NCBI RefSeq assembly: GCF_003865405.1
Contig: NZ_RQVQ01000003.1
Location: 1 to 64,000, forward strand
Direction: 5' to 3'
Length of the DNA stretch: 64,000 nucleotides
Source of the DNA: Paenimyroides tangerinum
GTDB taxonomy: Bacteria; Bacteroidota; Bacteroidia; Flavobacteriales; Flavobacteriaceae
Each line of letters begins with the position of its first letter. The stretch's first letter is position 1. The notes beneath the pieces are model-generated. The model had not been told where the DNA came from and searched no databases. It worked only from the letters and a program-made list of their open reading frames with translations. This document shows, piece after piece, positions 11,001-19,439 of this stretch. The position numbers and the translations under genes were made by a program.

Positions 11001-14000
11001 GTCTTTTTTCTGCCATTGTCCTACATTCATCTGGTCGAGGATCGGATCCGGATCGTTGGGATACAATGCGCGATAAGGATTATAAGGTTGCCATCCCATG
11101 GTCTGGCTGTAAGCCATAATCTCTATGCTCTGAATACTGTATTGATGTTTAACCTGTCTTAATTCCAGTCCTTTCATTATTTTTTCAGGTGGAACAAGGT
11201 CTGTATATAATCCTGGCGGATTGCTTACACCACCAATATTTGCCCCTGTGATATTTCCGGGAAGTAAACCTTTGGTTGTTTTAAGATCAATATAGGTGTC
11301 CAATGGAACCACCTTTTGTCGGATTTTAGTCAGGTCAATATTAATAGAACCGTTTGGTTGTTTCAGGTTTGCCAGTCCAAAGGCTTCACCTGTAAGCATA
11401 CTGATTCCTTTTACCAATCCGTCTCCTTCTCCAGCCGCAGCTGCAATCTGCATCATGGCAAGTGCCCCAATTTGTCCGGATACTTCCGTAAACGGATCTA
11501 TTGGGGTTCTATCCACTTGCTTATTGAACTCCCATTTCAACTCTATCTGAGCTTTAAATTTAATCTTAAAGAAGATTACTTTAATCTTAAACTGTACGGT
11601 AAACTTACCATAAATTAAAAATGGTCGTGGAGATTCTACTGCCAGTAATATGGTTACGGAAGCATAAATCCTGAAAATCTTAACATTGATGTCGATTGCC
11701 AGTCCTGCTTCGAAATATCCTCCAATCTGCGGACGTTCAAAACTGATGCGTCCACCCAGTTCAAGGTAAGCCAGAACCAAAATATATACAGGACCGAAAC
11801 GACGTTCAAAACGGAACTCACCACGGGCACCCGCCTGAATTCCTTTTCCGGAAATCATCAGGAAGGCTTTCAGTGTAAAGATGTCCTTTAACAGCTTGGC
11901 TGAAATAGGTGCCTGTTGTGTTCCAAAATTGATGTACCATGCCGATGGGTTGTTGAAGAAGAAACCTGCCTGAATCTCGGCATAGATTTTTATAATATCC
12001 CCAGAACTTTCCGGGAATTTATAATCTGCCCCGAAACCGAATTCCAATGAGTTGTCACCAAAAATAAAGAAGGCAAAGAACGGAGGGTCATCTGCAAACG
12101 AAACCCGTTTGGACAGCAGCTTCATTCTTGCATCTACCATGACCATAGAAGGCAGTGATAATAAAAGCATAGCATTTGCGGAAATGATATTTCCGGCAGC
12201 CATTGTATCACCAATGATAGCTCCTACACCTAAAGAGAATGGGAAACCGTAATGTTCGGTTTGATCAGGACGGCTGAATTTCTCAACACCGACACCTTTT
12301 GTAGGTGCGGAATAATATTCATACCAGGTATTGTCTGAGGTCATACCGATTGCCTCTTTTTCTGCTACATATCTGTACCCTAATAGTCCCTTGAAGCCGT
12401 AAATAGATACCGGACCCAATGGAATTGGATTTGGCAATTCGATTCCTGCTTCAATCAAAAAGGCAGGATATTTCGGTGCCAGACGCATATCTACATAACC
12501 CGCTATTCGCGGATTTTTTATTTTAAGGTTAACACCTCCTTTAAACTCAGGGAATCCTCCTGGCTCAGGAATAGACAACCAACCGTTAATCATCACACTC
12601 GGATCACTGGAGTTTGCCGGTATAACCAAATCTACATGGATGGTTTGTATATGCAGATATGAATCGTGAGGTTTACCTGGTCCTTCATCAATACTATAGT
12701 AAAATTTAATACCATCTCCACGGGCATCAATTCCGGCAATACCGATATTGACACCGGCATCGAAGCCGAAGTAGTTGTATTTACGAATTTGTCCATCTTT
12801 TTCACGCTCATGCGAACCAAAGTGAATGGCACTTACGGAAAGCTCTACCGGACCAATTTTAAGTTTTACCGTTTTAGGCAGTACAAGGCTTCCGCCATCT
12901 ACTTTAAAATCAATACGACCGTTACTGTAAATTCGCAGAGCGGCACCAATGGTAATTCCCTGACCTTCTAATAAACCGGCAAGTAACCCTTTAAACTCAA
13001 TATCTGCTGCTGCGCCAATAAAGAAATCATCATCTTCACGTCCCAGTTCAACCGATTTCATGTGGAGTTTAAAAACGTCTCCAAATTCAATGGTTGGGTA
13101 TGGCGGTGTAGTAGAAGCGGTAAGTTTAAAATCACCGTTGGCTTCTAAATGACCTACTACATCAATTTCAGCAATATCTCCGTTTGGTTTTTTAAAACTT
13201 GGTATTGTTAGCCTTGCTCGTATATTTGAAGAAACTATATCATTTTGTGAAAAGGTGATATCAAAAGAGTTAAATCCTAATTTCCATGATTTTTCAGGAT
13301 CTTTGCCTAGCTTTATCCAAAAGAAATCAGTTTCTCCAGGAGGGTTTCCAGTATTAAGTGCCTCTAACGCAATTGTTCCTGAAATTCCTCCTGTTCCAAT
13401 TAATAATCGCTTTCCAGAAATTTTTAAGGTTTGTGTTGCATTTTCATCTTTAGAAAACCATTTTGGTGGTAAAATAATATCCGTTTGTTCCGTATAGATT
13501 CCCATGAATTCCATAGGACGTCCGTCTGCTGTTGCCTCTGGAAAATTAGAAGTAGTGCTTAAATCTACTTTTAAATTATGAATATTAACAATTAATCCCG
13601 TGTTTCCAATCTGTACAGGGGTAACGGTATTGATAACTAAATCCATATTATAACCGAAACCTTGTGTGGTATCTGCATAAAATAATGCTTCTGCAAATGT
13701 AAATAGAGCTTTAGGCTCCTGTTCTGCTAAAGGTGCATTGGGGTTTGTCGGTGGAATTGGTTCATATGGAGTGGAACTAGACTCATCATAGACTGGTATT
13801 AGCATTGTTCTGGGAAACTCTATACCTGCAATAAGTGTTAACGTTGCACGGAATTTAGGGACAATAACATCTTTGATAAAATCATCTATATTTTGAGGTA
13901 TAAAACTTTGGTAATAAGTCTTAATATTCGCCAGCGTTTCATTGATATCATTTGTTACTAAATAGGTACCGCAGGCAACAATAGAACTATAACTGTTTCC

Positions 14001-14594
14001 ACTACTTATATAAATTTGTTTAACAACCTCACTAAGTTTAGTTTCATCAGTAGGTGCCGGAATACTACTTCCTAAATAATCATTAACATCCGAAACAAAT
14101 TGCTGCAAAGGAGTAATGGTATCATTATCAGGGACAACGAATAGGTTAATAAACTGAGCTAAGGCTTGCTCTTCGGTAATATTTAAAACCCTTAATGCCG
14201 TTTCAAAAAACGCTTCAGGAGTAAAAGAGAAACTACCTAAATTGAACGCACGCAGATATGCTAAAATCTTCCATTGATATTCAATGGTAATAGGGAAAGA
14301 TGATATAGAAGTATCTCCTCCTGTAAGATCCGGATTAAGCACTAAATAAATACCTGTACCCGGAAGCTCTATATCTAATCTATCGGATGACACAATAGAG
14401 AGGCTGTAGGAAGCGGCGTCTCCTCTTGGGCTTTTACTATATTGCAGATCTTTGTAGTAAATTTTATCAAATAGCCATAAAACGCCATCTTTTACAAAGC
14501 CTAATATTTCAGGAATATCATCCTGACTCATGACAGAAGATAACGTAGGATAGTATCTTCTGGTTACCGGTGGTTGAGATGTTCCGTTTGGCAT
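8034..14594 (-). CDS. Giant beta-rich protein (2186 aa), DUF6603-like central region
   Basis: The central part (about residues 370-1020) consists of alternating amphipathic beta strands with recurring phrases such as 'LKIGPVELSVSAIHF', 'SIYGFKGLLGYRY' and 'IYASVTILLAVESPRP'. By eye this resembles the DUF6603 type of very large bacterial protein, a family of unknown function. The C-terminal half is mixed alpha/beta with no catalytic signature I recognise. There is no signal peptide. The gene lies between the putative immunity pair (53 nt upstream) and the 1993-aa gene, and the shared operon suggests a complex or shared delivery. A cell-envelope or delivery-particle component is inference; the DUF6603 link needs a profile search. 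Confidence 0.65.
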   Translation of the reverse strand: MPNGTSQPPVTRRYYPTLSSVMSQDDIPEILGFVKDGVLWLFDKIYYKDLQYSKSPRGDAASYSLSIVSSDRLDIELPGTGIYLVLNPDLTGGDTSISSFPITIEYQWKILAYLRAFNLGSFSFTPEAFFETALRVLNITEEQALAQFINLFVVPDNDTITPLQQFVSDVNDYLGSSIPAPTDETKLSEVVKQIYISSGNSYSSIVACGTYLVTNDINETLANIKTYYQSFIPQNIDDFIKDVIVPKFRATLTLIAGIEFPRTMLIPVYDESSSTPYEPIPPTNPNAPLAEQEPKALFTFAEALFYADTTQGFGYNMDLVINTVTPVQIGNTGLIVNIHNLKVDLSTTSNFPEATADGRPMEFMGIYTEQTDIILPPKWFSKDENATQTLKISGKRLLIGTGGISGTIALEALNTGNPPGETDFFWIKLGKDPEKSWKLGFNSFDITFSQNDIVSSNIRARLTIPSFKKPNGDIAEIDVVGHLEANGDFKLTASTTPPYPTIEFGDVFKLHMKSVELGREDDDFFIGAAADIEFKGLLAGLLEGQGITIGAALRIYSNGRIDFKVDGGSLVLPKTVKLKIGPVELSVSAIHFGSHEREKDGQIRKYNYFGFDAGVNIGIAGIDARGDGIKFYYSIDEGPGKPHDSYLHIQTIHVDLVIPANSSDPSVMINGWLSIPEPGGFPEFKGGVNLKIKNPRIAGYVDMRLAPKYPAFLIEAGIELPNPIPLGPVSIYGFKGLLGYRYVAEKEAIGMTSDNTWYEYYSAPTKGVGVEKFSRPDQTEHYGFPFSLGVGAIIGDTMAAGNIISANAMLLLSLPSMVMVDARMKLLSKRVSFADDPPFFAFFIFGDNSLEFGFGADYKFPESSGDIIKIYAEIQAGFFFNNPSAWYINFGTQQAPISAKLLKDIFTLKAFLMISGKGIQAGARGEFRFERRFGPVYILVLAYLELGGRISFERPQIGGYFEAGLAIDINVKIFRIYASVTILLAVESPRPFLIYGKFTVQFKIKVIFFKIKFKAQIELKWEFNKQVDRTPIDPFTEVSGQIGALAMMQIAAAAGEGDGLVKGISMLTGEAFGLANLKQPNGSINIDLTKIRQKVVPLDTYIDLKTTKGLLPGNITGANIGGVSNPPGLYTDLVPPEKIMKGLELRQVKHQYSIQSIEIMAYSQTMGWQPYNPYRALYPNDPDPILDQMNVGQWQKKDNQYNAIRLLATTPFSYTELGEPGWFIPEQYGITPTTLFCEGEQIKRSVSDFLDKPLNTQYYAYSNTFFYSKGAAYQIDGDTNFVLNPNNTLSLTGDYAIVTNEANIFAFDKSLQFPNHTPLIIMLPAPSSEIELKLSTYDSGVTIEYYKPIINDSISFVQYELVESVYRTRIELQDPVYAEFPPINGITKIIIRPDENNLLQINSITAQMAALMDQGYQNALNKGGVVKEITPSDPKRYAELEKQLVRVSEKGCRGIQPVKDKRACEMYPQLVEYFYNNFEQPFIYYPDGKQPDEKELVIEHAHFIDRNREIYFRTNDIFRENRFEDRSYEINLDQYSKSIEGLVSYLDNIPRFDYEHSREVVQLFKPVKTKYEQLTDIVSIKRDCYDRVLCDLSTHLSFQQFANISDKPPVSESPLLDAYYIFIEQNPQYSYLNNILQHQINVIQTILNNGAIAFLQHRDEFNEACEQMIAMIADLGNCNGKIKCFTLFHEVSWLTVENYQYNINIPGQPAITGDAQEAVAGINRFIQPIWRPDTSYYVRFKLRDEVDNGQEEGLYDYAYGFHTAGPVGFFHLDQYSPYGPIPYEEQDQYPHTSIRSYIDYERSYPNADGNLVSAKPLFYDDDTTEISLYFTSRYAYKHLEGWEAVMDGSTVKFPELGGTMKIIIKDPVEDVEIVNPPRLDTTVENIEDSPVNIPQTIETWEEDQNPLIPPVLQQWFNMLNAENCTGIVEVIKPKSYFRKITPKRLKPQKLYTVQVLNFYWGTNSFDVSDITDPMKADYAREVHKFVFQTSQYRNFEEQVQSCFISYEEDGTPQVKQAVYNLEKALDAANIQAGLDTIKGISNSLSDAITQQFLDPFDRIVEGLFGFSPMEDAVTTEFNKIIDSNTGKVIALLVRNPEPFNHPKIPLKDVQRNGSDAGMVEVLMNNLVTIDTSYHVLYSKDYSQALIMNDAKWIQAAELHFQFLYKTWNGNEYVISDTQKATNILIN

Positions 14595-14647
14595 AGTCAG
14601 AGTATTTTTAGTATTACTTAATTCATTGAATGTTATGTTTTAACGGA

Positions 14648-15301
14648 TCATAACGTATCCAAATAGTTTTTTAATGCTTGTAAGAATGCAGCCTCTTCAG
14701 CATCGGGTTGTTGATTATAATGGTTTACAACATCTGTTGCATAACTTGTGTAATTACTATTATTCAACAATTTCAGAATAATCATTTTTCTTGCAGGTAA
14801 TGGCTGATTGTAAAATTTTGCCTGTTCTTGTATCGGCATAGTTTCGGCATAGGTGAAAAGACTTTGTAATGTAGGATATTGGTTTACAAAGTTCACAGCC
14901 GCATTCATCAATTGGTTTAAGTAGGGATATACTTCATTAAATGAAGCGGTATCTGATACTGGATTATCATACAAAAAGTCGTAACCAGATTCACCAATAA
15001 TATCTTCTCTAAATCCTTTATTAAAAGTTGTAGCAGTTAAACTATGACCAAAATCTAAATTTGGGAAACCTTGCCAAACCTGATGAAAAATTTGCTCTAC
15101 TTCTGTAAAACAAATTCCAACACTTATGCCATAAAATGTTACATCAAAAGGAAAATCTTCATCAAAACTAAACTGTATCTCTATTCTATTATTACTGTCC
15201 TGTTTATAATAAAAACCTTTATTATCTAATGTATATCCATTAGGTTTCAACATTTCTAAATGTTGCAGAAAATTCTCTTTATTATATAATGTATCGCTCA
15301 T
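14648..15301 (-). CDS. Putative immunity protein, second tandem copy
   Basis: This encodes 217 aa and is a paralogue of the adjacent upstream gene (about two thirds identical by eye, including CFTEVEQIFHQVWQ, FYNQPLPARKM and the C-terminal AAFLQALKNYLDTL). The start at 15301 is chosen because the ACAATGAGCGATAC context is conserved between the copies; an ATG at 15310 overlapping the upstream stop (ATGA) is the alternative. It is soluble and has no signal. Two similar small proteins directly after a gene with a nuclease-like C-terminus fit the immunity-array pattern of polymorphic toxin loci. The role is inferred from context only. Confidence 0.6.
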   Translation of the reverse strand: MSDTLYNKENFLQHLEMLKPNGYTLDNKGFYYKQDSNNRIEIQFSFDEDFPFDVTFYGISVGICFTEVEQIFHQVWQGFPNLDFGHSLTATTFNKGFREDIIGESGYDFLYDNPVSDTASFNEVYPYLNQLMNAAVNFVNQYPTLQSLFTYAETMPIQEQAKFYNQPLPARKMIILKLLNNSNYTSYATDVVNHYNQQPDAEEAAFLQALKNYLDTL

Positions 15302-15306
15302 TGTCA

Positions 15307-15963
15307 TCATAATGTATCCAAATAATTTTTTAATGCCTGTAAAAATGCGGCTTCTTCTACATCTGGTTGTTGATTGTAATGATTTACAACGTCTGTTGAA
15401 TAAGTTGAATAATCAGAAATGTTCAACAGCTTTTTTATAATCATCTTTCTTGCGGGAAGGGGTTGATTGTAAAAACTTGCTCTCTCCCGACCGGTAGCCA
15501 AACCTTCCCCATAATTATAAAAATCTTGCAGCGTTGTATATTGGGTGATAAAATTGACAGACGCATTCATTAACTGATTTAAATATGGGAATGCTTCATT
15601 AAAAGAAGCCGTATCAGCAACACGGTTCTGTAAAAGAAACTGATAGCCTGATGTTCCAATTACATTTTCACGAAATCCCTTTTTAAAGGTTGGGGCATTT
15701 AAACTATGCTCAAATTTTAAACTTGAAAAATTTTGCCAAACCTGATGAAAAATTTGTTCTACTTCTGTAAAACATACCTGTACACCAGCTCCGTAAAACC
15801 TTACATCAAAAGGAAAATCTTGGTCTGCATCTAAAAAAATACGTATTTTTCTATTAACTTCATCTTTATAATAATAACCTTCATTGCTTAAAGTATATCC
15901 GTTTGGTTTTAATACTTCTAAATGTTGAATAAAATTCTCTTTATTATATACTGTATCGCTCAT
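15307..15963 (-). CDS. Putative immunity protein, first tandem copy
   Basis: This encodes 218 aa, starting two bases after the stop of the 1157-aa toxin-like gene, so translational coupling is likely. Residues 8-60 contain 'LEVLKPNGYTL' and 'DFPFDVRFYG', shared with the second copy, and the C-terminal 60 residues are helical and well conserved between the pair. No known immunity family is recognised by name. The position immediately downstream of a C-terminal nuclease domain is the main argument for an antitoxin role. A chaperone or adaptor for the large proteins is the alternative. Confidence 0.6.
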   Translation of the reverse strand: MSDTVYNKENFIQHLEVLKPNGYTLSNEGYYYKDEVNRKIRIFLDADQDFPFDVRFYGAGVQVCFTEVEQIFHQVWQNFSSLKFEHSLNAPTFKKGFRENVIGTSGYQFLLQNRVADTASFNEAFPYLNQLMNASVNFITQYTTLQDFYNYGEGLATGRERASFYNQPLPARKMIIKKLLNISDYSTYSTDVVNHYNQQPDVEEAAFLQALKNYLDTL

Positions 15964-15965
15964 TG

Positions 15966-18900
15966 TTAATTTAATTTAGTTACACCTTGTATTTCTGTGC
16001 CATCGGCTTTATCAAATAATTTAAAAAAGGTAGGTGACGCTCCACCTGGTAATACTAATTTATCACTATTTGGATTCAACCGTATATTATCATCATATTT
16101 AGATGCAGAAGATAAACTTCTTACATTAAACCCTTGGCTTGCATTTTGCAATGCTTCCAGCTGTCTTGCACTTAAATTGGTAGTGGTTTGTAATTTTGTT
16201 TCGAGTATTATTATATCTTCAATAATATCTTTATCAAACTGGTCAACTCCATATTTCACAAACAACTGGTCTGCTACAAAGTAATTTTCCGTATTGCCAA
16301 TTTTCAATTGAATACTTGGAAAGAAATCATAGCCATTCCCAATGTCTTTTGTGCCTTGAGTTGCATTTAATATCCTTTGCCTTACATCATCAAAAACTCC
16401 TGAATTTTTATCAAGAAGTCCGTCTGTACAAAGGTTTTCAAAGCCCCTTCCTAATCCAAAAATATGTTTAGCAAATATACTTTTTCTCCAATCTAGCCAG
16501 CGTGCATTGGTATTATCCCTAGCAGCATACGCAAAGGCAGGATCTTGTAGCCAGGGTTTCATAACATTATTAATGTCGCCTGGGCTTTGCTTAATACGTG
16601 AGCGTACACCGGCTCCACGGTCTGCATGTTTCATTTCGTACACTATGCTGTCAATCATATCGTCCGTCATATTATCAAACTGGCGCAGTACGGGTACGTT
16701 GTTGGCAAACTCGCCCAAGGCATCTCCTGTCATTTTTGTCCATGCTTTTATAAAGCCGGGACCGCCCGGGAGTGGGGTTAAGTGACCGTGTTGTCTTATA
16801 AATTCATCTCTTAATGTTTTGTCGAGGCTTGCAATCGCCGATTTTAGATTATTGTCGCCATAATAAGCTATATATTTGGCTGCTTTTGCATTGTCTGCAA
16901 GTAAAGCTACATTGGTTATTTCGTCTGTTATATTAAGGTTTCGGAATTGTTTCCAGTTATCCACAGCTTCACCACTATTTTTTGTTAATTGCGCCCAGAA
17001 AGCATTATCGCGCTGAACCATACCAAAATCATTGAAGAAATTTATCTTATCGATATCGGTTGTTAATTTACCTGAAATGACAGAACCACTAGGTATCAGG
17101 TTAATCATGTTTTCGTAATCGCCCAATACATCAACACCATTATTAAGCTGTTGGAACCTTACCTTTAATTCAAGATATTGCCCGGTATCCCACGCAGGTG
17201 GATAACCTAAATCTGCAAGTTCTTTTGCTTTTTTTCTAATCATCCTGCTTGCATAGATATCCATCCCTAACGAGCCCATCTGCATCCAGAAAAGAATATT
17301 ATCTATCGCTTTGCATCGTTTGTATGCCTTTTTAGCTTCTTCGGAAGCACTTGGAAGCTCATCAGGAATCTGACCCTCTGGTGTTGCATCGTTCACATTA
17401 TTGTCAACTACTCCGTGATATGTTGCACAATCTGTACCATTCATATAGTACTGTCTAAACAGCTGTGTAAGTGAGGCAGTAAATTCAAAAGTTCCCGCAA
17501 CTCCCTGCACACTGTAGTATGCTGATCGTACCAAAAAAACTCTCTGCGAACCAGTTATTGCACCTCTCCATGCTTGACCAATTTTACTTAAATACCTTAA
17601 GTGACGTAATTTTGTGATGTTACCAATACCTGTAAAAGTAAGTGCAACGTCTAATGCTAATCCAATTCCTGTCCAAAGATCTTCTTTGTCACCTCTATCG
17701 TCAATATACTTTAAAAAGAAAAGTGGTAATAGGGCTTGTGTCTCACCATTGGGAGCAGCATTTAAACCGATTAACGGTATTTTTATAGCGACATCTTCGT
17801 CTTTATATTCATTTAATGTTATAGCTTGATATATATTATAGACACCAACCGATACCCAAGTTTTTCTAATACCAGATTGGTATTCTTTATAAGTTGGTAC
17901 AACTTCAATCTTCTCTTCCTGTGCTTCAATATTATTACTCTTGAAAACAAAATTCATGTTGTCCATATAAAACCCAAAGAATAATTCAGATTCATATTTT
18001 AGGGTGACAGGCTTGCCTTCATAGGTATCCGATAATTCATCAGTATCAGTATCTGAATTCATTGGATTATATGATGACACAAACCACAACATATACATTG
18101 TAAGCATATACGCCTTCCTGTTGTCTTCCCCAAAGAACATAATTCTGTCATCAATTCTTCGGTATAAAGCTTCAAAAAGAGTTACGTTACTATTGTTCCA
18201 TTTAACAGATTCTGAAAGTAATAGCCCGAGGAACTCATCGGCATCTGGAAATGTAACTGATTTTATAATTGTTAATGCGATAAGCTCGTCCTTATTGTAT
18301 AGCGCATTATTGACTAACATTTTTAGAATTTCAACCCTATGGGGAATTGGAATAATACCTATTGCAGAAGATGGTAAAATACTAATCAGATATTTAATCC
18401 GCCTATCACTACGTTCTTTCAAAGTACCAGTATCATTAGGAAATATCTGTGCTGCTGTTCTGTAATAGGTGTTTATATAAAAGTTGACTAATGAATTATA
18501 GTATTGATTGATAATGGCTTCGTACTCTTCCGAATAGGAAGTAGGTAGAATAGGGTCTACATTAAATTTGGTTTTACCTGAATGAATATAAAAATACCCC
18601 CAATTCAATAATATTTCTCCTACAATACGGTCACAAAGTTGTAAGGCATCATAAGGTGCCGGATTATTATTATATGTTTTATCATCAAATGCATCATAAA
18701 TTGTTTGAAAAGATTCAATTGCAAGTTTTTCAACGTTCTCTTTACAATGAGAGATTTTCCAGCAGATGAAAATGTTATGTTGAGTAAATGCCTGCTTTTG
18801 CTGTTCAGAAACTCCCCAGCCTGCAATATGATCTCCAAAATTCTTTTTATAGAACCATTCTGGAGCAGTATCAGACCTGTCCTCTAAAACTACATCCACC

Positions 18901-19439
18901 TTGGAATAGTCAGAACTTGAGATATTCCCTTTCACTGGAGGGTAATCTTCAGGAGACCTGTATCTTAAAGGTTGATTAATATTAGGATCGGGATCATTCT
19001 TGATCTTGAACTCATAATATTTATTATAATAGTATTCGTTATATGGAGTTTTTGGAAATAGTCTTTTAATCTTTATCAAATCACCTTCAGTACCTAACTT
19101 AAAGCCCCAATTGTCATTGTTTTCGAAAATGTTTATAGGGAAAAGATGTTTTTGACCTGTACCAATAACTGTACCTGAGGTTAATTCTTCTACAGTTATA
19201 CCTCCATTTTTGTACTTATAAAATGAACTATTCTGATAATAACCTGGTGTGCATTTACCTTGATCCTTGTCTTTAAAATCAGTTTTACCGTAGTAAGAAA
19301 AGGAAAGGGTCGCGCTACCAATTTGTAAATCAAATTTCCACAATTCACCAGTATTGTAATAATAATCATTCGCTACGGTATAAGTATCCGTATAGAGCCG
19401 TAATGGTAATCCATTATATGCTAAAACAACATCTTCCAT
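15966..19439 (-). CDS. Large toxin-like protein (1157 aa) with C-terminal PD-(D/E)XK-type nuclease domain
   Basis: The protein has no signal peptide. Residues 1-590 are mixed alpha/beta and unfamiliar. Around residues 595-680 there is a hydrophobic, glycine-rich stretch (GIGLALDVALTFTGIG) of the kind that precedes toxin tips in many polymorphic toxins. The last 150 residues contain 'KDIIEDIIILETKLQ', then 'LSARQLEAL'. This is the D-x(n)-E-x-K pattern followed by a glutamine helix, as in restriction-endonuclease-fold toxins. The gene overlaps the upstream 732-aa gene by one base and is followed at once by the two paralogous small proteins. Assignment as an interbacterial nuclease effector is a reasonable inference, not proven. 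Confidence 0.6.
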   Translation of the reverse strand: MEDVVLAYNGLPLRLYTDTYTVANDYYYNTGELWKFDLQIGSATLSFSYYGKTDFKDKDQGKCTPGYYQNSSFYKYKNGGITVEELTSGTVIGTGQKHLFPINIFENNDNWGFKLGTEGDLIKIKRLFPKTPYNEYYYNKYYEFKIKNDPDPNINQPLRYRSPEDYPPVKGNISSSDYSKVDVVLEDRSDTAPEWFYKKNFGDHIAGWGVSEQQKQAFTQHNIFICWKISHCKENVEKLAIESFQTIYDAFDDKTYNNNPAPYDALQLCDRIVGEILLNWGYFYIHSGKTKFNVDPILPTSYSEEYEAIINQYYNSLVNFYINTYYRTAAQIFPNDTGTLKERSDRRIKYLISILPSSAIGIIPIPHRVEILKMLVNNALYNKDELIALTIIKSVTFPDADEFLGLLLSESVKWNNSNVTLFEALYRRIDDRIMFFGEDNRKAYMLTMYMLWFVSSYNPMNSDTDTDELSDTYEGKPVTLKYESELFFGFYMDNMNFVFKSNNIEAQEEKIEVVPTYKEYQSGIRKTWVSVGVYNIYQAITLNEYKDEDVAIKIPLIGLNAAPNGETQALLPLFFLKYIDDRGDKEDLWTGIGLALDVALTFTGIGNITKLRHLRYLSKIGQAWRGAITGSQRVFLVRSAYYSVQGVAGTFEFTASLTQLFRQYYMNGTDCATYHGVVDNNVNDATPEGQIPDELPSASEEAKKAYKRCKAIDNILFWMQMGSLGMDIYASRMIRKKAKELADLGYPPAWDTGQYLELKVRFQQLNNGVDVLGDYENMINLIPSGSVISGKLTTDIDKINFFNDFGMVQRDNAFWAQLTKNSGEAVDNWKQFRNLNITDEITNVALLADNAKAAKYIAYYGDNNLKSAIASLDKTLRDEFIRQHGHLTPLPGGPGFIKAWTKMTGDALGEFANNVPVLRQFDNMTDDMIDSIVYEMKHADRGAGVRSRIKQSPGDINNVMKPWLQDPAFAYAARDNTNARWLDWRKSIFAKHIFGLGRGFENLCTDGLLDKNSGVFDDVRQRILNATQGTKDIGNGYDFFPSIQLKIGNTENYFVADQLFVKYGVDQFDKDIIEDIIILETKLQTTTNLSARQLEALQNASQGFNVRSLSSASKYDDNIRLNPNSDKLVLPGGASPTFFKLFDKADGTEIQGVTKLN

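Noticed and set aside
2039-14594. Type IX secretion cargo for the giant proteins
   Set aside because: Neither protein has a signal peptide or a recognisable C-terminal sorting domain.
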